Positions 25,383 to 35,297 of a DNA stretch of 64,000 nt are shown piece by piece. Positions within the stretch are counted from its first letter, which is position 1. Each line of letters starts with the position of its first letter. Location: positions 56,691-120,690 of the forward strand of contig JBBRYB010000010.1 of NCBI GenBank assembly GCA_038238115.1. The letters are read 5' to 3'. The notes below the pieces were generated by a model. It was not told the DNA's origin, did no database searches, and worked only from the letters and a program-made list of their open reading frames with translations. The translations under genes were made by a program, and so were the position numbers. This stretch comes from JBBRYB01 sp038238115 (GTDB lineage: Bacteria > Actinomycetota > Actinomycetes > Propionibacteriales > Nocardioidaceae).

Positions 25383-27860
25383 ATGAGCGAGCATCACGAC
25401 GAGCCTCCAGCGACGTACGACGTGGAGTCCGTCCAGGACAAGTGGCAGAAGGTGTGGAGCGACCTCGAGCCGTTCAAGGCCAAGGACGACGACAGCGCGG
25501 AGCGCCGCTACCTGGTCGACATGTTCACTTACCCGTCCGGCGACCTGCACATGGGACACGGCGAGGTCTTCGCGCTGGCCGACGTCGTCGCGCGCTACTG
25601 GTTTCAGCAGGGGTACGACGTCTTGCACCCCATCGGATGGGACTCCTTCGGGCTGCCCGCTGAGAACGCCGCGATCAAGCGCAACGAGCACCCCGCCACC
25701 TGGACCGAGATCAACATTGAGACGCAGGCGGAGTCATTTCGCCGTTACGCCTTGTCCTTCGACTGGTCGACGCGGCTGGAGACGTCGGATCCGTCGTACT
25801 ACCGCTGGACGCAGTGGCTGTTCCTGACGCTGTACAAGAATGAGCTGGCCTACCGCAAGCAGTCGGCGGTCAACTGGTGCCCCCACGACCAGACGGTGCT
25901 GGCCAACGAGCAGGTGATCGCCGGGCACTGCGAGCGGTGCGGCGCCGAGGTGACCAAGCGCGAGCTGACCCAGTGGTACTTCAAGGTCACCGACTTCGCC
26001 CAGCGGCTGTTGGACGACATGGATGCGCTGAAGGGCCGCTGGCCCGACCGCGTGCTGACGATGCAGCGTAACTGGATCGGGCGGTCCGAGGGTGCCCACG
26101 TCGACTTCGCGATCGAGGGACGCGACGATCCGGTCACGGTGTTCACCACCCGGCCGGACACGCTGTTCGGCACCACCTTCTTCGTCATCGCGGCCGACGC
26201 GCCGCTGGCCGCCGCGATCTGTGCGCCGGGCCAGCGGCAGGCGTTCGAGGACTACCTGCGCGAAGTCCAGCGCACCACCGAGATCGAGCGGATGAAGGAG
26301 GGAAGCGACAAGAGCGGCGTCTTCCTGGGCGTGCATGCCGTCAACCCCGCCAACGGCGAACGCATCCCGGTCTACGCAGCCGACTACGTACTGGCCGACT
26401 ATGGCACCGGCGCGATCATGGCCGTTCCGGGCCAGGACCAGCGCGACTACGACTTCGCCATGAAGTTCGGCCTGCCGATCGTACGGACTGTCCAGCCCAG
26501 GGAGGGTTTCGACGGGGAGGCCTACACCGGCGACGGACCGGCCATCAACTCCGCGAACGCCGACGTCAGTCTGGACGGCCTGGACGTCGACGCGGCGAAG
26601 GCGCGGATCGTTGACTACCTGGAGCGCACGGGCACCGGCCGTGGCTCCGTCAACTTCCGGCTGCGGGACTGGCTGGTGTCGCGACAGCGCTTCTGGGGCG
26701 CGCCGATCCCGATCATCCACTGCCCGTCCTGCGGCGAGGTGCCGGTACCACTGGACCAGCTGCCCGTCCGCCTGCCCGATCTGATCGGCGCGGACCTGGC
26801 ACCTCGGGGCGTCTCGCCGCTGGCGGCGGCGACCGACTGGGTCAACGTGGCGTGTCCTGCCTGCGGCGGTGCTGCGAAGCGTGACACCGACACGATGGAC
26901 ACGTTCGTCGACTCGTCGTGGTACTACCTGCGCTACCCGACGCCCAACGACGACACGCAGCCGTTCGACATCGAGGCGGTGCGGCGCTGGGGTCCGGTCG
27001 ACCAGTACGTGGGCGGCGTCGAGCACGCGATCCTGCACCTGTTGTACGCCCGCTTCGTCACCAAGGCGCTGCACGACCTGGGCTACCTGGACTTCGTCGA
27101 GCCGTTCACCGCGCTGCTGAACCAGGGCGAGGTCCGCAACCAGGGCAAGGGCATGGCGAAGTCGCTGGGCAACGGGGTCGATCTGGGTGAGCAGATTGCC
27201 CGCGTCGGCGTGGACGCCGTACGGCTGACCATGGTGTTCGCCGGGCCTCCCGAGGACGACATCGACTGGTCCGACCTGTCGCCGGGCGGGTCGCTGCGCT
27301 TCCTGCAGCGCGCATGGCGGCTGAGCGGTGACGTGGAGAGTGCGCCTTCCACTGTGCCGACGGACGGCGACATCGGCCTGCGCAAGACGACGCACAAGGT
27401 GATCCACGAATGCACCCAGCTGCTGGAGTCCTTCCGCTTCAACGTGGTCGTGGCCAGAGTTATGGAGCTGGTCAACGCGACCCGCAAGGCGGTCGATTCC
27501 GGCTGCGGACCGGCCGACCCCGCGGTGCGAGAGGCCACCGAGACCGTGGCGATCATCTTGAGCCTGGTGGCGCCCTACACGGCCGAGGAGATGTGGTTCC
27601 GACTGGGTCACGCGCCGACCGTCGCGAAGGCCGGCTGGCCGACGGCGATCGCTGAGTTCCTGGTTGAAGACTCCGTGACCTGTGTCGTGCAGGTGCAGGG
27701 CAAGGTGCGCGCCAAGCTGGAGGTGTCGCCGACGATCGACGAGCCGACCTTGCAGGAACTGGCGCTGGCCGAGCCCAACGTGGTCCGGGCCGTGGAGGGG
27801 CAGACGATCCGCAAGGTCATCGTCCGGGCTCCGAAGGTGGTCAACATCGTCGTCGGCTGA
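25383..27860 (+). CDS. leuS: Leucyl-tRNA synthetase
   Basis: An 825-aa class I synthetase that charges tRNA-Leu. The HIGH motif is in YPSGDLHMGHGE, the CP1 editing domain spans about 225-430 (TTRPDTLFGTTFFVI, YGTGAIMAVPGQDQRDYD), and the signature loop reads GKGMAKSLGNGV where most enzymes have MSKS. The compact size and style match LeuS of Nocardioides-like actinobacteria. The ATG at 25383 is chosen because AGGAGAGCAGGAA lies just upstream; in-frame ATGs at 25338 and 25347 would give an unusual extension. Expression is probably controlled by the leucine leader and terminator at 25195-25281. Confidence 0.95.
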   Translation: MSEHHDEPPATYDVESVQDKWQKVWSDLEPFKAKDDDSAERRYLVDMFTYPSGDLHMGHGEVFALADVVARYWFQQGYDVLHPIGWDSFGLPAENAAIKRNEHPATWTEINIETQAESFRRYALSFDWSTRLETSDPSYYRWTQWLFLTLYKNELAYRKQSAVNWCPHDQTVLANEQVIAGHCERCGAEVTKRELTQWYFKVTDFAQRLLDDMDALKGRWPDRVLTMQRNWIGRSEGAHVDFAIEGRDDPVTVFTTRPDTLFGTTFFVIAADAPLAAAICAPGQRQAFEDYLREVQRTTEIERMKEGSDKSGVFLGVHAVNPANGERIPVYAADYVLADYGTGAIMAVPGQDQRDYDFAMKFGLPIVRTVQPREGFDGEAYTGDGPAINSANADVSLDGLDVDAAKARIVDYLERTGTGRGSVNFRLRDWLVSRQRFWGAPIPIIHCPSCGEVPVPLDQLPVRLPDLIGADLAPRGVSPLAAATDWVNVACPACGGAAKRDTDTMDTFVDSSWYYLRYPTPNDDTQPFDIEAVRRWGPVDQYVGGVEHAILHLLYARFVTKALHDLGYLDFVEPFTALLNQGEVRNQGKGMAKSLGNGVDLGEQIARVGVDAVRLTMVFAGPPEDDIDWSDLSPGGSLRFLQRAWRLSGDVESAPSTVPTDGDIGLRKTTHKVIHECTQLLESFRFNVVVARVMELVNATRKAVDSGCGPADPAVREATETVAIILSLVAPYTAEEMWFRLGHAPTVAKAGWPTAIAEFLVEDSVTCVVQVQGKVRAKLEVSPTIDEPTLQELALAEPNVVRAVEGQTIRKVIVRAPKVVNIVVG

Positions 27861-27932
27861 CCTGGGGGATTCAGCCAGACGGCGGCCCGGACGGCGTCGG
27901 ACCATGTCACTGCTGCAGGTAGTGTCACGCCC

Positions 27933-28790
27933 ATGGTGCGTACCGTGGCGGTGGTCACCGACTCCACGTCGGTCGATGCCCGTCTCGCCGCCCGGCTTGG
28001 CCTCGTCGTGGTTCCGCTGCAGGTGATCATCGGCGCGACGCCGTACGACGAAGGCACCGAGGCGACGCCCGAGAGGGTCGCCGCCGCCCTGAAGGAGCGA
28101 ACTCCGGTCAGCACCAGCCGTCCGTCTCCGGAGGCGTTCTTGCGTGCCTATGAGCGGGCGGCCAAGGACGGGGCAACGTCGATCGTGTCGGTGCACCTGT
28201 CCGGTGATGTCTCGGGCACCTTCGAGTCGGCCCAACTGGCGGCACGCGACGCGTCCATCCCAGTGCAGGTCGTCGACAGCCGGCAACTGGGCATGGGCAC
28301 GAGCTTCGCCATCGCCGCGGCCACGGAAGCTCTCGACCACGGCGCCTCGGCGACTGAAGCCGCGGAGCGGGCCCGCGATCGTGCGGCGTCCACCAGAACC
28401 CTCTTCTACGTCGACACGCTCGAGTATCTGCGCCGTGGCGGACGGATCGGAGCCGCTGCGGCCATGGTGGGCTCGGCGCTCGCCGTGAAGCCTCTGCTGC
28501 AGATCGACCACGGGCGCATCGTGCCTCTGGAGAAGGTACGCACGTCGTCCAGGGCCATGCTGCGACTCGAGGAGCTCGCGGCTTCGGCGGCAGGCAGCGA
28601 CAAGGTCGACGTCGCCGTGTCCCACCTAGCCAACCCCGAGGCAGCCGAGACGCTGGCGGCCAAGCTACGCGAGCGTATCCCGGGTGTCTGCGATCTGGTC
28701 GTGACTCAGGTCGGTGCGGTCATCGGCGCCCATGTCGGACCGGGTCTGCTTGCCGTCGTGGTGGCACCCCGCGATGGCGTCGGGCACTGA
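27933..28790 (+). CDS. DegV family fatty-acid-binding protein
   Basis: A 285-aa protein with the DegV signature VAVVTDSTSVDARLA at the start, VSTSRPSPEAF, and SVHLSGDVSGTFESAQLA. DegV proteins bind a fatty acyl chain and in other bacteria present it to fatty acid kinase FakA; no kinase gene is nearby. TAGTGT (27920-27925) lies 7 nt before the ATG, so the transcript is probably leaderless and independent of leuS. Confidence 0.9.
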   Translation: MVRTVAVVTDSTSVDARLAARLGLVVVPLQVIIGATPYDEGTEATPERVAAALKERTPVSTSRPSPEAFLRAYERAAKDGATSIVSVHLSGDVSGTFESAQLAARDASIPVQVVDSRQLGMGTSFAIAAATEALDHGASATEAAERARDRAASTRTLFYVDTLEYLRRGGRIGAAAAMVGSALAVKPLLQIDHGRIVPLEKVRTSSRAMLRLEELAASAAGSDKVDVAVSHLANPEAAETLAAKLRERIPGVCDLVVTQVGAVIGAHVGPGLLAVVVAPRDGVGH

Positions 28791-28901
28791 CAGCTACCGG
28801 TCCGACCCAGTTGTGCACGGGCACGGCCCGGGCGTCTCGGCTGTCCACAGGCGGAACACTCGCCCTGTTCTGCACTCTGGGGCGCACCCTAACGTCGAAT
28901 C

Positions 28902-29837
28902 ATGTTCGGCCGTCGAACCCCAGACCCAGATGCCATCGCCGCGGCGCAGCGGCGCCTGTCAGCGTTGGCTGCCCAGTTCGAGCAGGCACAGGCTCGACGC
29001 CGAGGAAGCGACGCCAGCGACGACACCACCGCTCGAGGGGATGCCATCAGGGAGCTGCCTGATGCGGTGCGTGACGAGCTGGTTGACCAGGAGCAGCCGC
29101 CCACTGACTCAAGCCCGCCGGCAGCCGGTCGGCACTCCCGCCACGATGTGGCCACCGAGCACGGCCGGTGGCGTGTCACCGGACAGCACGTCACCGTCGC
29201 GGCCCTCGTCATGGTCGCCGCCATGGCGGTCACCGGATGGTGGGTACTTCGTGCGATGCCCAAAGATTCGCGGCCCGTCACGGTCGCGAGCGACCGGGTG
29301 GTGCCCACCCTCGACTCGACCGGCACCCCGAACGCGGACGCGTCGTCGGAACCGACCCCGGCCGGCGACGCGTCCGCTGCCATTCCGGGAGCCACCACAA
29401 GCGACCTCAGCACGGTGGTCGTCGACGTGACAGGCAAGGTGCGGCGACCAGGCATCGTCGAGCTACCGGCTGGCTCCCGGGTGGTCGATGCACTGCACCG
29501 AGCCGGCGGCGCCAGGCCTGGAGTGGGCACCGCGTCGCTCAACCTGGCCAGGGTCTTGGTCGACGGCGAGCAGATCGTGGTCGGCCTGAATGTCGCTACC
29601 GCAATCAGCTCGACGTCTCCGACAGGCAGCACGACCGGTGCGATCGCACCGGTCGACCTCAACACCGCGACGATCGAGCAACTGGACACCCTGCCGGGCA
29701 TCGGGCCGGTGACCGCTGAGGCGATCTTGTCCTGGCGCACCGACAACGGTGCCTTCACCTCCGTGGACGAGCTGCTCGAGGTCTCCGGCATCGGTGACGC
29801 GACCCTCGCCGACATCGAAGCCTATGTGTATGTATGA
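28902..29837 (+). CDS. comEA: ComEA-like DNA-binding competence protein
   Basis: A 311-aa protein. It has a long cytoplasmic N-terminus, one transmembrane helix at about 100-122 (VTVAALVMVAAMAVTGWWVL), an SLBB domain (about 175-230, VDVTGKVRRPGIVELPAGS) and a C-terminal helix-hairpin-helix pair (VDLNTATIEQLDTLPGIGPVTAE, ELLEVSGIGDATLADIEAY) that binds DNA outside the membrane. TAACGT (28890-28895) is 6 nt before the ATG. It overlaps comEC by 4 bp, forming the usual competence pair. Confidence 0.92.
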   Translation: MFGRRTPDPDAIAAAQRRLSALAAQFEQAQARRRGSDASDDTTARGDAIRELPDAVRDELVDQEQPPTDSSPPAAGRHSRHDVATEHGRWRVTGQHVTVAALVMVAAMAVTGWWVLRAMPKDSRPVTVASDRVVPTLDSTGTPNADASSEPTPAGDASAAIPGATTSDLSTVVVDVTGKVRRPGIVELPAGSRVVDALHRAGGARPGVGTASLNLARVLVDGEQIVVGLNVATAISSTSPTGSTTGAIAPVDLNTATIEQLDTLPGIGPVTAEAILSWRTDNGAFTSVDELLEVSGIGDATLADIEAYVYV

Positions 29838-32185
29838 CGGCGGAGGCGCTCGACCTCCGGCTCGTGCCGGCCGCCCTCGCCGCCTGGGGACTGACCGCAC
29901 TCGGGCTCGGCTGGAGCACCGGTCAGGCCGTGCTGGGCGCGTTCGTCTTGCTGACGGCTGGTGTGGTGCTGACGAGGGTGGCCTCGCGGGACCGAGCCCG
30001 TGACGGTGGGGCACGACGTCAATCGGGAAGCGGCATGGTTGCGGCGCTTGCGCTGGTTGTCGGGGCCGGTGCCCTGGGAGTCTCGGGGCTGAGGGCCGGC
30101 ACCGTCCAGGCGGGACCTGTCCCCGGCCTGGCGTTGCAGCGGGCCCAGGTTCAGGTCGCCGGCATCGTGGTGGGAGATCCGGTGCGGCGGGACGGCCAGT
30201 TCGCGCCGTACGTCCTACTCCGCGTCGACGCCACCGAGGTAATGGGGCGCGGCGCGCTCACTGATGTGCGTTCGCCGCTGCTCGTGATCGCCGACCTGTC
30301 ATGGCTCGGTGTCCGGCTCGGTGACCACATCGCGGCGTCCGGGCGCCTCGGACCCGCCCAAGGGCGGGATCTTGCTGGCGTGCTCTTCGGCGATCCCGGA
30401 CCCGAGGTGACCCAGCACGCGGGAAGGGTCCATGAAGGCATCGGTGCTGTCAGGGACGGAGTCCGCGAGGCCGCGGCGCCACTCCCCATCGCTGAGCGGT
30501 CGCTCGTCCCGGCGCTCGTCGATGGCGACGACGCGGAGATGCCCGACGATGTCCGTGGTGACTTTCAGACCACGGGACTGACTCACCTGCTGGCCGTCAG
30601 CGGGTCGAACCTCACGCTGGTGCTCGGTTTCATGCTCTTCGTCGCGCGCTGGTGCGGTGTCCGGGCCCGCGGCATCGCCGTCGTCGGACTGGTTTCCGTG
30701 GTGTTCTTCGTCCTGCTGGCGCGCCCGGAACCGAGCGTGCTGCGCGCAGCTGCCATGGGCGTGGTTGCGCTGGCCGGCTTGTCGGCCGGAGGACGGCGGC
30801 GCGGCCTGCGGACGCTCTGTGTCGCCGTCACGGTGCTGGTGCTGCTCGATCCCTGGCTTTCCAGGTCGGTGGGATTCCTGCTGTCGACGCTGGCGACCGG
30901 GGGAATCCTCCTCCTCGCCCCCCGATGGCGTGAGGCGCTGGCCAGCTGGATGCCGCGGATGCTGGCGGAGGCGATCGCGGTACCGATGTCTGCCCAGATC
31001 GTCTGCACGCCCGCGATCGCCGCGATCTCCGGGCAGGTGAGCCTCGTCGCGATCGTCAGCAACCTGCTCGCAGCCCCGGCGGTCGGACCGACCACGGTCA
31101 TCGGGCTCGTCGCCGGGCTCGCCGCCGTCGTCGACGAGCGGCTCGGCCACGTCGGCGGCCATCTGGCCGGGCTTCCGGCTTGGTGGATCGTTACGGTTGC
31201 CCAGCGTACGGCTCGGTTGGCCGGCGCGAGCCTCGCCTGGCCGGTAGGGATCCTCGCCATCGCCGCCCTGACGATCGTCTGTGCGGCCGTCATCGTGACA
31301 CTGCCGAGGCTGCTCGCCCACCGCAGGTTGTTCCTCGCTGTCGCGGTGCTCCTGCTGGCGATGGTCGTGCACCCCTTCGGACGGATCGGCTGGCCACCGC
31401 ATGGCTGGGTCCTCGTGATGTGTGACGTGGGACAGGGTGACGGCATGGTGCTCAACGCGGGGCACGGGGTGGCTGTCGTCGTCGACACCGGACCGGACCC
31501 GGTGCTGATGGACGGCTGCCTCGACGAGCTGGGGACCACGACGATCGCGCTGGTCGTCCTGACCCACTTCCACGCCGACCACGTCGACGGGCTGCCCGGT
31601 GTCTTGCGTGGCCGCGACGTGAAGGAGATCGAAGTGTCGCCGCTCCCCATGCCCAGCGACCGCCGCCATGCCGTCACGGCATGGGCGGCCGCCGCCCACA
31701 TCCCCGTGTCGACGGCGGTGCCGGGGGAGCGACGCAGGATCGGCGCACTGAGCTGGACGGTGCTCGGCCCGTCGACAATGAGCCCCTCCGAGACCTCCGC
31801 TGCGTCGAGTGAGGAAGGGTCGGGTCCCAACAACGCCAGCATCGTGATGGAGCTGCGCACCGGTGGACACGAGCTCCTGCTGACCGGCGACGCGGAGCCC
31901 GAGGAACAAGACGATGTCATCGCCAGCGGAGCCGACCTCACGACCGACGTGCTCAAAGTGCCGCATCATGGCTCCGCCAACCAGGACCCACACTTCGTCG
32001 AGGACACCCACGCTCCGATCGCAGTCATCTCGGTCGGCGCGGGCAACGACTACGGGCACCCCTCGCCTGAGACCCTGGCCGTGCTCCGACAACTCGGTGC
32101 CCACGTCTACCGGACCGACCGCGACGGCGACATCGCCATCGTGGAGCGGGCCGGGCAGCTCGCCGTGCTGACCTCGAAGGGCTGA
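29834..32185 (+). CDS. comEC: ComEC/Rec2-family DNA uptake channel protein
   Basis: A 783-aa polytopic membrane protein. An N-terminal soluble region with two early helices is followed by the Competence domain of many transmembrane helices (about 230-490; FQTTGLTHLLAVSGSNLTLVLG). A C-terminal metallo-beta-lactamase domain (about 530-780) holds LVVLTHFHADHVDGLPG and VLKVPHHGSANQD. The protein forms the channel for transforming DNA and its MBL domain may degrade one strand. The start overlaps the comEA stop. Whether the organism is naturally competent cannot be told from this pair. Confidence 0.93.
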   Translation: MTAEALDLRLVPAALAAWGLTALGLGWSTGQAVLGAFVLLTAGVVLTRVASRDRARDGGARRQSGSGMVAALALVVGAGALGVSGLRAGTVQAGPVPGLALQRAQVQVAGIVVGDPVRRDGQFAPYVLLRVDATEVMGRGALTDVRSPLLVIADLSWLGVRLGDHIAASGRLGPAQGRDLAGVLFGDPGPEVTQHAGRVHEGIGAVRDGVREAAAPLPIAERSLVPALVDGDDAEMPDDVRGDFQTTGLTHLLAVSGSNLTLVLGFMLFVARWCGVRARGIAVVGLVSVVFFVLLARPEPSVLRAAAMGVVALAGLSAGGRRRGLRTLCVAVTVLVLLDPWLSRSVGFLLSTLATGGILLLAPRWREALASWMPRMLAEAIAVPMSAQIVCTPAIAAISGQVSLVAIVSNLLAAPAVGPTTVIGLVAGLAAVVDERLGHVGGHLAGLPAWWIVTVAQRTARLAGASLAWPVGILAIAALTIVCAAVIVTLPRLLAHRRLFLAVAVLLLAMVVHPFGRIGWPPHGWVLVMCDVGQGDGMVLNAGHGVAVVVDTGPDPVLMDGCLDELGTTTIALVVLTHFHADHVDGLPGVLRGRDVKEIEVSPLPMPSDRRHAVTAWAAAAHIPVSTAVPGERRRIGALSWTVLGPSTMSPSETSAASSEEGSGPNNASIVMELRTGGHELLLTGDAEPEEQDDVIASGADLTTDVLKVPHHGSANQDPHFVEDTHAPIAVISVGAGNDYGHPSPETLAVLRQLGAHVYRTDRDGDIAIVERAGQLAVLTSKG

Positions 32186-32248
32186 TGCCGCCCCGCTGGC
32201 GGCAGGACTGTGTCGACTGTCGCCACGCCATGAAATGCTGGCACGACC

Positions 32249-33229
32249 ATGGCGAGACCAACCGCTGCCGACGTGCTAGGCACCACGACCCTGGTCACGG
32301 GCGCCAACGAGTTCGTCGCCGAGCGAGCGGTCGACGACATCCGACGCGCCGTGTGTGCGGCTGACTCCGATGCCGACGTTCCCGAGCTACCGGCCGCCGA
32401 ACTCGGCCCTGGTGCTCTCGCGGAGATCACCAGCCCCTCGCTCTTCGCGTCGCTGCGCTGTGTGATCGTACGCCGGCTCGAGGACCTACCCGACGATGCT
32501 GTCATCGCGATGCTCGCCTACGTCGCTTCACCCGCTGACGACGTAGCCCTGGTGCTTCACCACACCGGCGGCATGAAAGGCAAGGGGGTCATCGACAAGC
32601 TGGTCAAGGCGGGTGCCCGCGAGATCAAGGCGCAGTCGCTCAAGCGATGGGAGCTGCCGAAGTGGGTGGTGGCCGAGGGCAGGCAGCTCAAGACGCGGAT
32701 CAGCGAGGGGGCCGCGTCGGCGCTCGTGGACGCCATCGGTGACGACATGCGAGCGCTCGCCGGAGCCGTCGCCCAGCTCGATTCCGACGCCGGGGGACAG
32801 CCGATCGAGGAGGACCTCGTCCGCACCTACTTCGGCGGACGCGCCGAGGTCAAGGGGTTCGTCGTGGCCGATGCGGCACTTGACGGCAAGGCCCCGGAGG
32901 CACTCGAGCAGCTGCGCTGGGCATTCGCCTCGCGCGTCGATCCGGTGCTGATCACGAGCGCGGTCGCGGGTGGCCTGCGTGGGTTGGCCCGCTTCCGCGC
33001 AGCGCCACGCGGACTGCGTGAGGTCGACTTGGCGCGCGAGGTGGGGGTGCCACCGTGGAAGCTGCGCTCGCTCGGCGCGCAGTCGCGCGCCTGGTCGAGT
33101 CGGGGCCTGGCACTCGCGATCCAGGCTGCCGCCCAGGCCGACGCCGACGTGAAGGGTGCGGCTGGTGACCGACTCTGGGCGTGTGAGCGGCTCGTGATCT
33201 CGGTGGTCCGCGCCCGCGCTGTGCGGTGA
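32249..33229 (+). CDS. holA: DNA polymerase III subunit delta
   Basis: A 326-aa clamp-loader subunit with N-terminal AAA-like region (NEFVAERAVDDIRRAV), a middle helical domain (ASALVDAIGDDMRALAGAVAQLDS) and the C-terminal collar (PPWKLRSLGAQSRAWSSRGLALAIQAAAQADADVKG split over two helices). It opens the sliding clamp with the gamma/tau and delta-prime subunits. Its position after comEC and before convergent rpsT is the conserved actinobacterial and firmicute order. Confidence 0.9.
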   Translation: MARPTAADVLGTTTLVTGANEFVAERAVDDIRRAVCAADSDADVPELPAAELGPGALAEITSPSLFASLRCVIVRRLEDLPDDAVIAMLAYVASPADDVALVLHHTGGMKGKGVIDKLVKAGAREIKAQSLKRWELPKWVVAEGRQLKTRISEGAASALVDAIGDDMRALAGAVAQLDSDAGGQPIEEDLVRTYFGGRAEVKGFVVADAALDGKAPEALEQLRWAFASRVDPVLITSAVAGGLRGLARFRAAPRGLREVDLAREVGVPPWKLRSLGAQSRAWSSRGLALAIQAAAQADADVKGAAGDRLWACERLVISVVRARAVR

Positions 33230-33338
33230 GCTCGCTCGTTACTGGCCCGGCCAAGCCGGCGAGCGCATGAACTCCTCGGCTCTGAAGGGCGCGAGAAACT
33301 CTTACCGCCGAGGGCGGTGTGGCCGCCTCACGAGACAA

Positions 33339-33366
33339 ACGGGCTGACCCGTCCGGATCAGCCCGT
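33339..33366. terminator. Terminator hairpin between holA and rpsT
   Basis: ACGGGCTGA (33339-33347) pairs perfectly with TCAGCCCGT (33358-33366) across a 10-nt loop. It sits between the convergent holA and rpsT genes and could serve both; there is no long T tract. Confidence 0.65.
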
Positions 33367-33443
33367 TGGCAAGGGTAGGGGCGCGGTGCCAGTAGCCGGA
33401 GGGGCGATACCTCGCGTGGTTGCCGGACACACTGCCCGAACGG

Positions 33444-33704
33444 TCAGAGGGATGCCGCCCGCGTCGAGATCGCCGACTTTTTGTTGGCAGCCTGGTTCTT
33501 GTGGATCACTCCTGCGGAGGCCGCCTTGTCGAGCCTGCGGTTGGCTGCCTGGGCCAGCTCCACGGCCTGCTCGGTGTCGCCGGCGTCAGCAGCCTCACGG
33601 AAGCGCCGGATCGACGTCCGGAGCGCGGACTTGACCGACTTGTTTCGCTCGTGGGCGAGTTCGTTCTGCTTGTTGCGCTTGATCTGGGACTTGATGTTTG
33701 CCAC
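33444..33704 (-). CDS. rpsT: 30S ribosomal protein S20
   Basis: An 86-aa basic protein with the S20 signature ANIKSQIKRNKQNELAHERNKSVKSALRT split over its first helix, ending near AANKKSAISTRAASL. It binds 16S rRNA early in small-subunit assembly. It starts with GTG at 33704 with GAAAAGG about 9 nt upstream. It faces holA tail to tail and is divergent from the amidase gene. Confidence 0.97.
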   Translation of the reverse strand: MANIKSQIKRNKQNELAHERNKSVKSALRTSIRRFREAADAGDTEQAVELAQAANRRLDKAASAGVIHKNQAANKKSAISTRAASL

Positions 33705-33834
33705 GGAGCAGAGCCTTTTCGCAGGGGGATGGTGGATGCTTGCGGCATCCAGGCGGGAGTCCCGGACGCCACGGACAAGGCTACCAGCGGCAGCAGGGGG
33801 CCACCAAATCGCTGGTCACCTGCAAAGATGTGCT

Positions 33835-35253
33835 GTGACCTCCCTCAACACCGCGACATCGATCAGAGAAGGTGTCGAGTCGGCGCTGGATCTGGTCGCC
33901 GATGTGGATCCGCTCACGAACGCCATCTGTACAGTCAACGCGGCAGCCGGCGCCCAGGCCGACCAGCTGGACAAGGAGCGGGCCGCGGGCTGGACGCGCG
34001 GCCCGCTACACGGCGAGGTCGTGGTGGTCAAGGACAACATCGACACGGTCGATCTGCTGACCACCGCCGGGTCCCTTGCCCTGGCCGAGCGCCCGCCGTC
34101 AGCGGATGCACCGCTCGTGACACGCCTGCGTGCGGCGGGGATGGTGGTGCTGGGCAAGGGCAACCTCAGCGAATGGGCCAACTTGCGTGACATCCACTCC
34201 ACGTCCGGGTGGAGCGCGTTCGGCGGTCTCACCCGAAATCCCTATGCCCTCAACCGGTCCTCCGGGGGTTCAAGCTCGGGCAGCGGGGCAGCGGTCGCGG
34301 CCAGGCTGGCACCCTTCGCGATCGGTACGGAGACCGACGGATCGATCACCTGCCCGGCGGCCTTCAACGGATGCGTTGGTCTCAAGCCGACGGTGGGTCT
34401 GGTGCCGGCTGCCGGGATCGTTCCCATCTCCGGATCGCAGGACACGCCCGGCCCGATGGCGCTGACCGTGCGCGACGCCGCAGCCTTGTTGTCCGTCCTG
34501 GCCGACAACGGCACCGACTACGCCGCGCATGCGACCGAGGGTCGGCTGGCTGGCAAGCGCATCGGCGTACCGCGGCAGCTGTATTGGGGTTACAGCACGC
34601 TCGCCGACTCGGCCGCCGAGCATGCGCTGTCGTTGCTGTCGGCGGAGGGCGCGGTCATCGTCGACCACACAGACGTGGACTCGATGGTCGACTACGGCTT
34701 CGACGACGAGCTCCTGGTGATGCTCGCCGAGCTCCGCGCCGGGATGGCGTCGTACCTGCAGACCCGGCCGGGCGACGGCCCCTTGTCACTGGCGGACCTG
34801 ATCACCTTCAACCGCGCCCACGCGGACGAAGAGATGGCCTACTTCGGCCAGTCATTCTTCGAGCAGGCGCTCGAGGCTCCGGAGGTGGGCTCGCCGGAAT
34901 ATGAGCAGGCTCGTGCGGCATGTCTGCTCCATGGCCGAGACGACGGGATCGACAAGGTGCTCCGAGAGCACGACCTCGATGCACTCGTCACCCCCGCCTA
35001 CGCGCCCGCGATCCCGATCGACCTGATCAACCCCGAGCACCATTGGGGAAGCTGCACGCAGCCGGCGGCCATGGCGGGCTACCCGTTGCTGACCGTGCCG
35101 TGTGGTCTTCCGTTCGGGCTGCCCGTCGGGCTGTCGCTTTGGGGTACGGCGCATAGTGAGGCCGGCCTGATCGAGATCGCGCATGGCTACGAGATGGCGC
35201 GCGAGCGCACCGACGGGCCGCTCGCCGCGCCGACGTTTCCTGCCTTCGTCTGA
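33835..35253 (+). CDS. Amidase signature-family enzyme
   Basis: A 472-aa amidase. The Ser-cisSer-Lys triad is visible: Lys in HGEVVVVKDNID, and the two serines in RSSGGSSSGSGAAVAA with the following GTETDGSITCPAAFNGCVGLKP. These enzymes hydrolyse carboxamides; it is not obviously GatA because no gatB or gatC is adjacent. The GTG at 33835 gives a normal N-terminus; longer in-frame frames run through the rpsT gene and are unlikely. The substrate is unknown. Confidence 0.87.
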   Translation: MTSLNTATSIREGVESALDLVADVDPLTNAICTVNAAAGAQADQLDKERAAGWTRGPLHGEVVVVKDNIDTVDLLTTAGSLALAERPPSADAPLVTRLRAAGMVVLGKGNLSEWANLRDIHSTSGWSAFGGLTRNPYALNRSSGGSSSGSGAAVAARLAPFAIGTETDGSITCPAAFNGCVGLKPTVGLVPAAGIVPISGSQDTPGPMALTVRDAAALLSVLADNGTDYAAHATEGRLAGKRIGVPRQLYWGYSTLADSAAEHALSLLSAEGAVIVDHTDVDSMVDYGFDDELLVMLAELRAGMASYLQTRPGDGPLSLADLITFNRAHADEEMAYFGQSFFEQALEAPEVGSPEYEQARAACLLHGRDDGIDKVLREHDLDALVTPAYAPAIPIDLINPEHHWGSCTQPAAMAGYPLLTVPCGLPFGLPVGLSLWGTAHSEAGLIEIAHGYEMARERTDGPLAAPTFPAFV

Positions 35254-35297
35254 TCACCGGCGGCCGGCTTCGCCCGACGGGCGTGCAAGGACCCGGC

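Noticed and set aside
25734..28625. 963-codon open frame on the minus strand opposite leuS and degV
   Set aside because: It covers two well-conserved genes on the plus strand, its translation is Arg/His/Asp-rich low-complexity typical of antisense frames in high-GC DNA, and no domain is recognisable.
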